The notes under the pieces are model-generated. The model saw only the letters and a list, made by a program, of their open reading frames with translations. It did not search any database and was not told the origin of the DNA. From Pohlia nutans (taxonomy: Eukaryota; Streptophyta; Bryopsida; Bryales; Mniaceae): DNA of 64,000 nt. Location: positions 10,124,001 to 10,188,000 of the forward strand of contig CM040103.1 in assembly GCA_022496805.1 (NCBI GenBank). The letters are read 5' to 3'. The translations under genes and the position numbers were made by a program. This document shows positions 1 through 11,999 of the stretch, in pieces (the stretch's first letter is position 1; every line of letters begins with the position of its first letter).

Positions 1-268
1 GTGCCGGCACGGTAACCAGTGCCAGCGCCCCAAACCTTATCATGGCCTATTGAATCGAGGCCTCCCCCGTTACAATACACTCGGTTGGCATCCAATTAGC
101 AAGTAGTGTAAGCATGACTCAGCTAACCACTCATCTAGGAATCGAAACGAGGTTGCCTTCTATCACTTCAAGAGTGGTCTACAACCTTCCAATTTGAAAT
201 AAATGATCATAAAACAATTTGATCTCAAGAGAATAACCTCTACCATAAGATCACCAAAGAGTTCTTAC

Positions 269-706
269 CTTGCTGAGAAAGATATCAAGTAACTCAAAAC
301 CTGCATCTCCCTCCGGTCTCACAGTAGCTTGACTGCAACAACACCATGTGAAAAAACACCAACTGAGCACCGAAACGTATGAAAAAAGAACTTGTCAAAA
401 AAAGGAAATCGACACAAAATGCTTGAAAGACTGCAGAAAGCCACGCACGCACCTTCTTCGCCGTCTTGAAGGTTTCAGATACTCATGCACAGGACACGAG
501 ATAGTGGTAGGCCGCCGTGGCTTCGGACAAATGACCTCTTCATCATTATTCCCCTCCACTCGGAATCCCGAGAGCGAGGGGCGCCTGCTGTCGTTCATCT
601 CGGGACGATTATTATTATTCTCCAACGAATTCCAAGCCCCAGCCAACTGCTGGACTCCGCCAATGTTCCTTGCAATATCCAGCTTTGCTACTTGCTCCCC
701 TTTCAA
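269..706 (-). CDS. Conserved plant protein with a VICPKPRR motif, partial
   Basis: Two exons are visible on the minus strand. The first runs from about 706 to 453 and ends at a GT donor (452-451). The second is 332-269, between an AG acceptor (334-333) and a GT donor (268-267). Joined in frame they encode an Asn-rich stretch, the motif EEVICPKPRRP, a basic segment EYLKPSRRRR, then RPEGDAGFELLDIFLSK. The pairing of a VxCPKPRR motif with a following G-ELLDI-L-K motif matches a small plant family of unknown function (I recall Arabidopsis At1g13390/At1g68490-like proteins; from memory, unchecked). The start is unresolved: the frame has no ATG before an in-frame stop upstream, so either an upstream exon exists or translation begins at the Met in RPEMND. 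The 3' part lies below 269 and probably leaves the window; a frame reading GGGLDSIGHDKVWGAG at 1-75 may be a further exon. No function can be given. Confidence 0.6.
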
Positions 707-1500
707 CAGTACTAACTAAATGACTCCTCCTTTACAATTTGATCAAAAAATGTGCAAAATTGTTGTGTCTCTCTTCATGTACAACAGCAGCGGCCTCATA
801 TATATATGTACAACGAGCGGTATACACATCCTGTGTGAAAACAACCGATTAAATCTGATTAGAAAAAAGCCGAAAACAAGAAGAAACAGCTTGTGATCCA
901 TTATTCAAAATGACGTACCGGCGCGAGGTCAAAACGCTCAAAATCAGGCTCCTCGGTGTCACAGTTTTAGCCTCCAAGAGAAACCTAATCAGAACCCTAA
1001 TCCTGGAACAAAACGAAAGCACCGACCCCGCCAAACCAAGATCAATACGGAGCGCAAGATTAAAACTCAAGATTCAAAAAAACGGGGAAACGAGTGAGAA
1101 GAGGGACTCCATGGAAAGGTTTTTGAAAGATCATGGAATACTAAGTGAAAAATGGACCCTAGGGGCTCAAAAAAAAGCCAAAAAACGGCGGAATGGAGGC
1201 CGAAAAGGGAGAAGAGGAATAAAAATTGAAAGCTCAGCAACGATCTGAGTTAGTGCGCACCAAATCTGCAGTGGCGGACGACCTCTCCCGCACAACACCA
1301 AACAATGAAATCAAAAAAGGAGCTTCGGAAACGCGGAACTTACAAGGAGGAGTCCCCCAGCGCCCCACTGTCTATCGTCAGGTTATCATCCGTCCGTTGG
1401 ATGGATGTCGTTTGTGATGATGGATGATTTCCGTTCGTGTCCAGGTTTACGGACGAAGGACATCCATGTGATGCTCACTTCTGTGGGGGGAAAAGATATT
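707..1500 (-). other. Upstream region of the VICPKPRR gene
   Basis: This is a moderately GC-balanced stretch between the first visible exon and the AT-rich repeats. On the minus strand a TATATATA run lies near 795-808. Open frames on both strands here have no recognisable content and look like chance. It may hold the promoter and a 5' non-coding exon. Confidence 0.35.
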
Positions 1501-2990
1501 TTAACTGCGCGGTTATTTACTTCCGAATTCAAATTTTTACCTCGGAGGTAAAATATTATTATTGAACAAATTTATATTTTTATTGGGATTTGTTAGCAAG
1601 TTCAGGCAAGAGGATTCTTAGTATGTACCAAAAATCCACCTTAGACTCTTAATATTAATTCAATTTTATGTCATTGATATCTAAGTTTTAGTGTTCTTTT
1701 TGCTTCAATTCTAGGGATGGCAATTGAAACATGGCCTATTATGAATGTACATAATAATCCTAACTCTGTTGTGAATAAAGAGTTTATTGAAGGTAGTTTG
1801 TACACTATGCCCCGGTAGCAAGGTCTATCCTAGATTCTCCCTTTCAGAGGTAAGATATGGATTTATGCAGTTTAAAATGATGTAATGAATATGACATGTT
1901 TGAATGAGAGTCATCCATTTTTTTGAAATACTTCGAGAAAATGTTCCCTATCTAATGGTTGGATTTAGTGATACATTAGTACACATTTTTCTAAAATTAA
2001 ATGGAAAAGTATGTCAAAAAGCCAAAGTTGCATTGATTGTAGTTCAAAAGGGGCATTGCAAAAATGTCGAGGCCATAGATTTAAGGATCACAAAAATTTC
2101 AAAAAATGATCATGTTTTATATTATCTCATTTCAAATTCATTTCAACAAATTTTATTCAAAAAATATCAAAATATCATTTGTGATCAAATTTACAAGGAA
2201 CTTTTTGTTTTAACTTTCAAATTTTATAATTGAATATTGGTGATAGTATTGGTGAATTAAAATTCATATCTAGAAATTTTATTTGTGTATCAATTTCAAA
2301 ATATTATTCATAATATTATTTTATGATTATTTTTCTCAAATCATTGATTCTAGGGACACCTTGGTACGTTTAGGAATTAAAGCACAATTTATTTTGGTAA
2401 TATGTATTCTTTTTTTAAATAAATAAAAATTGCATTCTATTAATGCATCCACGCACTATTCTCATTGTGGGTATTGTTTACGAGTAGAAAATCAAATTTC
2501 AAATGAGTAATGCACTTAAGGAAATTTATTTTAAAAGATTGAAATTTCAAAACAGATCAAAAGTTTATATTCCACTTCCAACTCCTTTTGTTATAAATCA
2601 ATGTTGCCCATCTTTAATTGTAGATTTTAATATTCTATTGATCCATCCCATATATGGCATAGCTTTTGCTTTCTATTTGTGGAAAAAAATGTCTAGAGTC
2701 AAGCCATCAAATCCCGCATCGAACTTGCAAGTCAATACTAGGGGTTAATAGATTGAGATCTCAACGAAATAAAAAGATTATTAAAAATAAATAAAATAAA
2801 CGATTGGAATGATGAGGCGAGTAAAAATCACGCATTACATAAAAGTCGAGCAACAAAAAATTACTAGTAACCATAGTAGTAACACAAACAAGTATGAAGT
2901 ATTAAAGAAAGTGGTAGCAAATGTAGAAATAAATAAATAAAAAGTGTATATGCAAAGTGAACTCCAGGCAACAAATATGTTTGAATGTAC
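1501..2990. other. AT-rich gene-free DNA
   Basis: This stretch is strongly AT-rich with many poly-A/T runs. I see no splice-bounded coding segment, no RNA gene and no complete transposon. The short open frames (for example 1904-2233 and 2503-2748) are low-complexity and unsupported. Confidence 0.5.
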
Positions 2991-2999
2991 GATTTGGTT

Positions 3000-3800
3000 G
3001 GAAAGGGTGTAACAAGCAACCAATAGGCAATAAACATAATGCAGGGTTGCGGGCAATTCACACAAGTTGCATCATTGAGAACATATTTGAAAGCAAAGAC
3101 AATATGAGAATGATGTGAGAAAGGGTGTATTAAACAACTAATAGGCAATAAACAAAATGTAGGGTTGCGGACGAATCACACAAGTTGCATCATTGAGGAC
3201 ATATCTAAAGACAAAGACAATATGTAAATGATGTGAGAAAGGGTGTATCAATCAACCAACATGCAATAAACACATCAAAGGCAAGATAGGGTTGCGGACA
3301 AAGCACGCAAGGTAAGGGCATACAACAGTGAGGGGTGTAACAGTCAACTAACATGCAATAGACACATTAAACGCAATGTAGGATTGCGGACAAAACACGC
3401 AAGGTGCAACTGTGAGGGCATACAACAGTGAGGGGTGAGGGGTTTAACAGTCAACTAACATGCAATAGACATATTAAACGCAATGTAGGATTGCGGACAA
3501 AGCACGCAAGGTGTAGCAGTGAAGGCAGTGAGGGCATACATGAAGACAACATGAGAATGATGTGAGAAGGGGTGTAACAGTCAACCAACATGCAATAAAG
3601 ACATTTAACGCAATGTAGGATTGTGAACAAACCACGTAAGGTGCGGTAGTGAGGGGCGTGAGGGCAATGAAGGCATACATGAAGACAACATGAGAGTGTG
3701 TGAGAAGGGGTGTGACAGTCAACCAACACACAATAAACACAATAAACGTTATGTAGTCTTGTGGATGAAGCACGCAAGCTTCAACACTAAAGGCATATCT
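3000..3800. repeat. Tandem repeat, about 7 diverged units of 90-140 bp
   Basis: The phrase 'aaccaacatgcaataaac' or a close variant recurs near 3019, 3138, 3257, 3346, 3455, 3581 and 3722. Each is followed by 'gtagg(a/g)ttgcggac', then 'cacgcaaggtg' and 'gagggcatac'. Spacing is irregular (about 89-141 bp), so units have gained or lost segments. Frames within the array read through on the minus strand only because of the repetition. Confidence 0.85.
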
Positions 3801-4719
3801 CAAGACAACTTAGGAGTAATTTAGCAAGTAGACAACAAGATAATATGTATAATAAATATACAAGAAGATGGAGATTTTAAACAAAATGTTAAATTGAGTG
3901 TTATGCTAGAGGAGAAAGCATAAAGGCACTCATGAAATTAAAGTAAAAACTAAGTAGAAAGCAAGGTGAAGAGTCATTTCATAGAATACCTTAACATGTG
4001 GAGAGACAACTAATGAATGAACTACATCATGGAAATTGTTATATTACTAATATGTACTTTTGTGCCAAATTAGCATGTCTAACACAATGCATATATTATA
4101 ATTTGTTTATGGTTTTCTTTTGACATAATTAGGGTCTATAAGACTTTGCCTCTTGTTATTTCACACAAACTCATGCGAGTTGCTATTGAGAACAATGAAT
4201 TTTATTGGAATTCAATTTTGGTTCTTAAAAAACTAATTTTGGATGAAATCAAGGTTCGTTAAAGTGCAAGAAGAAACATTATCATTACTAGCCAGGTCTA
4301 TTTATGAACTCATTAAGAGATATATGGGGCCTCCCAAAGATCCTATGCTTTGAGAAAATGAAATCAATAGCAAATTAAATAAATAAACAATAAACAAATA
4401 AAAATAAAAAATAAATAAATTTCACTCTTGCATAGACAATCATCGTCCATGTGAGATTGCAAGTTCTTTAATTATTATTTTTTAAATTTTTTAAATTTTT
4501 TTTTTGAACTATCCTGTTGAGTAGTGAACTGGTCATAGCAGTGGGGGCCTTGCTAAGACCCCGTGTCTTTCCTAATGTAGATTTCATCCTATGACTTCAA
4601 AGTTTGAAATATTATAGTTATTTTCACATAGACCAAATTTGATTAATAAAAGTGTATTAGATCCGTTTATTATTACTCTTAGTGTGAAAAGTCAATACAA
4701 AATGTTTAGACGAACATTG
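3801..4719. other. AT-rich gene-free DNA
   Basis: No coding segment, RNA gene or bounded element was recognised. There is an A-rich simple stretch at about 4370-4420 and a T-rich one near 4470-4505. Confidence 0.45.
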
Positions 4720-4723
4720 TTAA

Positions 4724-5271
4724 CTCCTAAGCTCCCAAGAGACCATTTTTTGGTCACTACCCATTTTTAACAGGCTACCTGAAATCAAAAATTAAGCTTT
4801 TGAAAAAAGGTAAAATACTTTAAAACGTTATATCAAGTCTACTTTCCAACGCAATTCAAAGTTTTTCAATCCGAGTTAAACTCCATTTAGGAGAATTTTC
4901 AAAGTGAATCACGTCAACATTGTTTTAGTGTTATCAAATTTGCTATTTGGAGAAAGTAATGATGTTCCCTCATCATTTCTTTTGTTTTTTTGAAGCTTAC
5001 AATAAATAATCCAACTTTAACTAATCATGCTAAATTTTGAACCCTAAGTGAAAATTGTAATTTATACATTCTTCAAAAGCTAATACTTTTAAACTCATTG
5101 AAAAAAGATTTAATTTTTCTTGGAATTTTGACAATGTAGATAATTTGTAATGGATGATTTGTACATATGATGCCCTAATTTTTTTTTATTGAACCAAACT
5201 TCATCAAACATATGGAATGCACATATTATAATACATTTATATTTTGTTCAATACCCTTGGGCTTTTAGGAG
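4724..5271 (+). mobile_element. TTAA-flanked MITE, family 1, complete (548 bp)
   Basis: Begins CTCCTAAGCTCCCAAGAG and ends GGGCTTTTAGGAG, with TTAA on both sides (4720-4723 and 5272-5275). The interior aligns with the copies at 7611-8150 and 11344-11882, including 'aagtctactttccaa', 'gagttaaactcca', 'cctcaacattgt' and the right part 'acatattataa'. There is no long reading frame, so it is non-autonomous. Confidence 0.85.
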
Positions 5272-5739
5272 TTAAAGAGATAGCTTATTTTTCTTTAAGC
5301 GAGCAATTTTTGCACACCATACTATAACCCTACTCTAAAGGACTCATGCCTAAAATATGAAGTTTCAAAAGCAACCCCATTGACCACTCAATAAAAAAGA
5401 TTAAATTGACTTTTAAAAAATAGTTGAAGGTTTCTATTGACTCGTAAAATTTAGCATAAAATATTTTTCTAAAATGTTATTTATATGTTATTTTGATGTC
5501 ATTGGAAAGCCAACAAACATATCATTACAATCTAGTTGTTTAGTGTATCAACTTCTAAACGCTTAGGGAGCCTATCCAAAACTTCTTCATTTGGGACATT
5601 TTTGTTGATGATTTGATAATGCTTTCCAAACTCTTTTTTACATTCCAAGTGTAGAATTTTCAATTTTGTATTTTTAGGCCTTATAAATTGTTCCTCAAAA
5701 TTTCAAAACATTTGACTGTATGGATGGCAAGATGATAGC

Positions 5740-5935
5740 AAACGAAGTAAATTTGTAAATTTTTCACAAATCATCCACTTTTTAATCATATCACACATGT
5801 CTGAAGCTAGCTTTCTATAAAAATTTCAGTAAAAAACTCCACACTGCAAAATGTGCATGATGGATGAGAAAACAAAGTTCAAATTTGTACATCATGCAAA
5901 ATATGCATACCGTACCTTCCATGTAGCTTCGTCTT
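5740..5935 (-). mobile_element. Fragment of a family 2 TTAA element
   Basis: Contains the inverted inner block of family 2: 'ttcacaaatcatcc', 'atcacacatg', 'ctccacactgcaaa', 'tgcatgatggatgag', 'gtacatcatgcaaaa'. No termini or TTAA flanks are preserved, so this is a relic. Confidence 0.6.
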
Positions 5936-7606
5936 TAAATAATTCAAAAAAACCAAGACGAAATTTTTTGGAAATTATAAGTAGATTTTGCCGAATATCA
6001 TATTTATTGCTTTTTGAAATAGTCGAAATGTTGAAATATTACCATTTTCACATATTTTATCATTATCTTGAGAGGAAAATGTGATTTGATGGGGAAGAAA
6101 GAGCTGAACTTGTAATCAAGTTCATTCCAAGTCACTCCCAAATGATATGGGATAAGAACTTGCAAGCTCATGTGAATTCTCACCACACCATATTTTCAGT
6201 AGATTTTGATGCACAATTGAGCATACCAAATGATCTTATTTTGAAAAAAATTCAACTGGTAAAAGTGAGAAGAACAAGTTGTCTATCACCTCCAAAAGAA
6301 TTTTGTGATTTGAAGTTTTTATGCATGATTTATGAACAAAATTCAGTAAGGGTGTGAGGAACGTGCATGAGTTGAATGAGAAGAACATGTGTTGTGATCA
6401 GACTTTCGAGGCTCAATTGTGCATAGTAGACTATCTTATTTTGACAATTGTTCAACTAAGAATAGTTGCATTTTCAAGTAATCTTTCACTTCCAAAAAGA
6501 ATTTTGTGATTTGATGTATTTTTTTCTCAAGTTATTCACATTCTTGTAAAGGAGTTTAACCGGTGATTAAGAGAATAAGAAGTGAGAATTCTACATATCC
6601 CACATTCATTGTTGGCACTAGTGTCCTGAATTTTGTATAAAGCACAAGACTTTACAACTCTCAATCATTAAGATCTTGCAAGTGAAGTGATCCATATTGT
6701 GGTACTAACTTGGAAGGCCCTTTTGGATGAATGACGAAAACACAATATCATGTTTTCTCAAGAAAATGAATTTAACTAATCTATTAAAATGGCAAACGAA
6801 CATGACTTTTTAAAAAATATTAAATATTCGTTTGAAGCATGACGAAGCTCCTTGGAAGGTACGGTAGTTGGGCAATTAGGAGTTAATGAGATGAATCATA
6901 TCCTACTCAATTAACCCTTTGAGGTCTAGATGATGTATCATTTTCAAAGATGTGTTATAAAATGTTTGATAAATCACAAAAAATGGAGGAGTTAATATAT
7001 AAAGAAAAGTTGTAAGTCTCAATGCGTAGATCACATATGTATTGTTGGATTTATCATATTTTTATTAATTAAAATTTCAATGTTTTCTTTGAAATTCTAT
7101 ATAAAATCTCAAACAAACAAAATTTAATTGAATGTTTTTAATGAATTTGGAATAACATGTACTATGAAATCGTCTAATTTCCAATATTTTATTCTAATTA
7201 TTATAGAAATCATTTTTAAGATCTCACTATTTTAACTAAAAAAAGAAACTTGACATAAACTACTTTTGTTATTTAAAAAAAATCTCAATATCTTATTTTG
7301 AAGATCCATGCTATACAAATAATAGTCAAATAGCACAAGAACCGAGAGAACTTTGGATGAATGAAAAACATCATTGTATGTGGTGAAAGGATGCATCAAA
7401 AATCATCTAGTGTCCATACCGTAATATGAACATTGTCGCATCAAAGGATTAAATCAAGATTGTAATTATAAAAAAAATTACAAGGGTTAAAATCCTTTAA
7501 AAATAGAAATTAAATAATTCTTAATTAGTAAAATACACATGTAAAATCAAAATCTATACCATGTGGAACCAGTTAATTTTTTTTTTGATTGAGCTCTCGA
7601 AAAAGT
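5936..7606. other. AT-rich gene-free DNA
   Basis: Two short segments near 6190-6310 and 6410-6520 are related to each other ('gcacaattgagcata...atcttattttga' and 'aaaagaattttgtgatttga'), suggesting an old local duplication. Nothing else was recognised. Confidence 0.4.
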
Positions 7607-7610
7607 TTAA

Positions 7611-8150
7611 CCCCTAAGTGACCGATCAACCATTTTATAGTCGCTGCCCTTTTTTACGGACTGCCCGAGATGAAAAAAACCTTTTTTAGAAAATAAAAAA
7701 TATTTTCAAATAGGAAATCAAGTCTACTTTCCAATCCAATTTGAATCATGTCAATCGGAGTTAAACTCCATCAAGGAGAAATTTTCAAAGACAAACACCT
7801 CAACATTGTCCTAATGTTACAAAACGTACTATTTTGGGAAAGTAATGATGTTCCCTCTTTCTAAAATTTTGCTTTATTGAACTTTAGAATAGAATGTCTA
7901 TTTTCAACCAATCATACCAAATTTCAAATTCTAAAAACTAAATTTGTAATTTTGGTGAATATTCACCGATAAATGCTTCTAAATTCGTTTAATGAGTATC
8001 TAAAACATTTTTTGAAAGTTTGACTGTACGGATAATTACTAAACATCGTGCTTCTTGGTTTCTCTTTTGGACCAAACTTCATTGAAGTTGTAGAAGCAAC
8101 ATTTTATAATACATTTAGGTTTTGCCCTTACCCCCTATGTCATTTAGGGG
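7611..8150 (+). mobile_element. TTAA-flanked MITE, family 1, complete (540 bp)
   Basis: Starts CCCCTAAGTGACCGATC after TTAA (7607-7610) and ends TGTCATTTAGGGG before TTAA (8151-8154). The body matches the other family 1 copies. Inverted or truncated relatives of this subtype lie at 21363-21515 and 31568-31965. Confidence 0.88.
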
Positions 8151-8154
8151 TTAA

Positions 8155-9379
8155 AACAATAAAAAACAATACATTCTTATCTAACAACACTTGTATCTAC
8201 TATGGTAGTCTACCTTTGAAAGGAGGTTCCAAGGGTAAACCTCAACACCATTTAAAAAAATTATGGCAAATTTTGATTGAAATATTACTCACTTTGTATG
8301 CACACAAATATAACACTAGGAATTTTGAGAAATAAAATAGATGCAATTGCCAAATTTTGGATGAACTTCTCTATCTATACGTAATATAGTGAATGAATGT
8401 GCAAAATAGATGATGAAAACACAATTCAATTACTTTATCTACATATCTTCTAGGACGCCACTCGTTTTACCATACAAAAAGACAAAAATTGATTCACTAC
8501 TCACTATCTAAGTATGATCCTAACTATGCATTTAAATCCGTAGCGTTCAAAGAGTCATGTGGGGCTATATTTGGTATTTTTTAAGTCAAATGTTAATTTT
8601 CACCTAGTTCCGAATTTCAAATGAAAATGGTTCCAACTCAAAAAGTGTGGGAGTTATCTTTTACTTTCTAATCCAGTATACCATTCTTCAAAATTGATAA
8701 GATTGCATTTTTTACAACACTTTAAAGCTCAAAAGCCTTAAATTTTAACATACACTGCATAAAATTTTCTTTTATTAAATTTATTTTTATTTAATCTAAA
8801 TAATCATAACCCCTACTCCTTGTTGTTCATCACTATTATTTACATTTTGCCTAAGAAATTCATAATGTTTTAATCATTTGTGCAATTATTTTGATTTTCA
8901 CAAGAAACAAACTTTGAAAATCTTATAAAATTCATTTTTATTTATATAATTATGAAAACAAACCATGATAAATCAATTTATCAAAAACTTATACGAGGGA
9001 AATACCGAGAAACATAACACATTTTAAAATGTGAGAAATTTTACTTGATCTATTATGTACTTAAAATGATGAGGTTTGACCGAGTAACTGTAGTGTGAAC
9101 GCTTAAGGGTTTACCCTTAAAGGAGGTTGCCCCTCTTCATACGGTGCACATACATGGAAAAACGTCTACATACAGGTGGCGTTTATTGTAGCATAACATG
9201 TCCTATGTTATGCTACATAGGACAATTTTTTTTGTCAATATTATAAAAACTACAAGACATGGTTACTAATAAAAAAATTAGAATTTTTTTTTTGTGCGAA
9301 AGATTGTGAAAAAAATTCCTATACATTTGTGGTAGTGAGAAACAATAGAGCACATTGAAGTTGTTGCATGCATCAGGGG
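8155..9379. other. AT-rich gene-free DNA with a short hairpin
   Basis: No gene is visible. Near 9188-9231 the words 'tagcataacatgtccta' and 'tgttatgctacatagga' form a small inverted repeat. A frame at 8048-8335 overlaps the end of the upstream transposon and is not supported. Confidence 0.4.
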
Positions 9380-9383
9380 TTAA

Positions 9384-9952
9384 CCCCTAACCGCCCAACC
9401 ATGCATATTTTGCTTGATGTATAGATTTCATCCCTATTTTCTCATCCGTCATGCACTTTTTGTAGCATGATTTTTTTATTGAAAATTTTATGGGAAGTTA
9501 GCTTTATGTATGTGTGATCCGATCAAAAAGGAAACAATTTGTCAAAGAATTATGCCGCATTTCGTGTTGTAGTGTTTCACCCAAAATTTTGAAGATTTTG
9601 GTCTAAAATTGTTCTTGAAAAAATAAATTCATAAAATCAAGCATCTAAAAAATCTCCAAAAATCACAACACCTAGAGTACTACATTATATCCCATTACAA
9701 CAGATTTCATCCACATATTATCAATATCTTATTCATAATCAAAATTCAAAATAATTTTTTATTTTGTGTTTCAAAATTTATGGAAAAATATTAGTGATAG
9801 CAATCATAGATCTAACCGTATGGATAGAATCTAAAATTCAAAATGTATAACTTTTATTCATACATCTAGTTCCAAATATTCATGTTAGTTGCATTTTATA
9901 ATACATCTTTGCAAAACTGTCCAAACTAGACATAGGTGAGGGCATTTAGGGG
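9384..9952 (+). mobile_element. TTAA-flanked MITE, family 2, complete (569 bp)
   Basis: Starts CCCCTAACCGCCCAACC after TTAA (9380-9383) and ends GGGCATTTAGGGG before TTAA (9953-9956). Characteristic interior: 'catgcactttttgtag', 'gggaagttagcttt', 'gtgatccgat', 'gtttcacccaaaattt', 'aagcatctaaaaaatc', 'ctaaccgtatgga', 'ttgcattttataata'. Non-coding. Confidence 0.88.
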
Positions 9953-9956
9953 TTAA

Positions 9957-10300
9957 GGCATGGTTAGACAAACTACCTTCAACATATTATTTATTCACCA
10001 TTATCATTCTGATCATTGTGTAATTAGTGTAGCTCACTTGAATGTTGGGACTGCATGTGCTAGAAGATGCAATATTCTTTGTTAGGTGTCACAGTAACAA
10101 CTTTATTTCAGAATTTCACATGGCTATCAAAACTTGAAAACTCAATTAGAGCGATGCACATTATAAGCTTACTGGGTTCTAGTAATCATCAGTGTAGTTC
10201 ACTTGAACTGCCATGTGCAGAAAGGTGAAATATATTCTTTGTTAGGTGCCACAGTAACCTACTTATTTCAGAATGCCACATGGGTTTTGAAACTTGGACC
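9957..10300. repeat. Direct duplication, about 100 bp, two diverged copies
   Basis: Copies near 10027-10140 and 10194-10290 share 'gtgtagctcacttgaa', 'attctttgttaggtg', 'cacagtaac' and 'tatttcagaat..cacatgg'. Their function is unknown. They form a local duplication about 170 bp apart. Confidence 0.65.
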
Positions 10301-10499
10301 AGGGTTTAAGGTTTTCATAATACCAACTTATTATTACAGCCGATTCATGTACATTGAACTGGATGGAAGCTGAGAAATCATGAGCAGTCTGTTCACACAT
10401 AAATGTAAATACAATATAACTGGCAAACACCTTGTTGCAATGCACCAACATTGCATTTGGAACGTGGGAATTAATTGGGGACACAAAAAGAACATGCGT

Positions 10500-10645
10500 A
10501 CTTTGGAAACATTTAGAGAACTTGAGAATATTAGGAAACATGATGGGAACATTGGGGAACACTAGGGAACATGAAGGGAATGCTAGGGAACGTAATGCGA
10601 AGCTGTGGGGAACATCATGGGAACTGTGGAGAACGATTTGAGAAC
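10500..10645. repeat. GGGAACAT-type short tandem repeat
   Basis: The word 'ggraacat' or 'gggaac' recurs about a dozen times with 9-15 bp spacing in this strand. The open frames here on both strands are products of the repeat. Confidence 0.7.
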
Positions 10646-10747
10646 ATGATGAAAAATAGAATGAAAGGCATGGATGTGTAATGTGGATGGTTTAGTGACG
10701 GATATCAAGCATGGTAGTTACATGGTATCGTGATGTTGTGTACTTAA

Positions 10748-11326
10748 CCTCTAACTGCCTGAGCGTTCATTTTTTGGACGATGTACAAATTTCATCCATA
10801 ATTTCTCATTTGTCATGCACTTTATGCTATGTGGAATTCTTATAGTAGATTCCATGGGAAGTTAGCTTCATACATATGTGATCCAATTAGAAAGGGGATG
10901 ATTTGTGGAATTTTTATGCCCGATTTCATGTTGTAGTGATTCACCCAAAATTTTGAAGATTTCAGTGTAAAAGTGCTCTTAAAAAAGTCAACTCATAAAA
11001 TTAAGCAACCAAAAAATCTCCGAAAATCACTGCACTTAGAGTATTACATTCCAACCAATCACCAAAAATTTAATCCGTAAATAATCCGTAAATTGTCAAT
11101 ATCTTGTTCGTAATTGAATTACAAAATACTTTTGAATTTCACGTTTGAATTTTATACAAAATTATTGGTAATAGCAACCATAGATTCAACCGTATGGATA
11201 GAATCTAAAATTCATAATGCACAACTTTTATTCATATATCAAGTTCAAAACATCCCTATAGGTTGCATTTTATAATGCATCTTTGCAAAATTTTCAAATT
11301 TGGAGAGGGTTCTAGGCATTTAGGGG
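10748..11326 (+). mobile_element. TTAA-flanked MITE, family 2, complete (579 bp)
   Basis: Starts CCTCTAACTGCCTGAGCG after TTAA (10744-10747) and ends GGCATTTAGGGG before TTAA (11327-11330). The body is family 2. Only nine bases separate its right TTAA from the left TTAA of the next element at 11340. Confidence 0.88.
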
Positions 11327-11343
11327 TTAATATAAGACATTAA

Positions 11344-11882
11344 CCCCTAAGCTCCCGAGCGACCATTTTCTGGTCGCTGCCCGGAAAAAACGGGCTGCCC
11401 GGAACAAAAAAAAAATTTGAAAAAATAAAAAATATTTTAAAATACTACATCAAGTCTACTTTCCAACCCAATTTGAATTATGGCAATCCGAGTTAAACTC
11501 CACGCGGGAGAATTTTTCAAAGTAGATCACCTCAACATTGTCTTAGTGTTACAAAATTTGCTATTTGGGGAAAGTAATGATGATTCCTCCATCGTTTCTC
11601 TTGCTTTTTTGAAGTTTACGATAGATAGCCCAAATTTAACCAATCGTACTAAATTTTGAACTCTAAAATTGAAAATTATAATTTATACAAATTTTCGAAG
11701 GTTAATGCTTTTAAATTCATTAAAAAATGATCTAAAGATTATTTAGGAAGTTTGACCGTACGGATAATTTGTAAAGATGATACTCTACATTTTGTCTATT
11801 GAACCAACCTTCATCAAACATATGGAAGGCACATATTATAACACATCTATGTTTTGTCCAATACCCCTCGGGCTTTTAGGGG
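11344..11882 (+). mobile_element. TTAA-flanked MITE, family 1, complete (539 bp)
   Basis: Starts CCCCTAAGCTCCCGAGCG and ends TCGGGCTTTTAGGGG, with TTAA at 11340-11343 and 11883-11886. The outer 7 bp are a perfect inverted repeat, and beyond them CGAGCG/GGGC-like matches are imperfect. Best preserved family 1 copy in the window. Confidence 0.9.
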
Positions 11883-11999
11883 TTAACTAAACATGTGTTT
11901 GTCTAAAAAACCACTTTTTGGCATCAAGGGCCAACACGGATAAATTTTGATTTTCCATTGGTAGAGCGACACGCACCTTGAAATGTAGCTACGTAAGGA

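Noticed and set aside
849..1248. Frames upstream of the VICPKPRR gene on both strands
   Set aside because: No motif and not in frame with the visible exons through a clear splice pair.
3451..3803. Cys/His-rich minus-strand frames of about 108 aa
   Set aside because: They follow the tandem repeat units and would be open because of the repetition.
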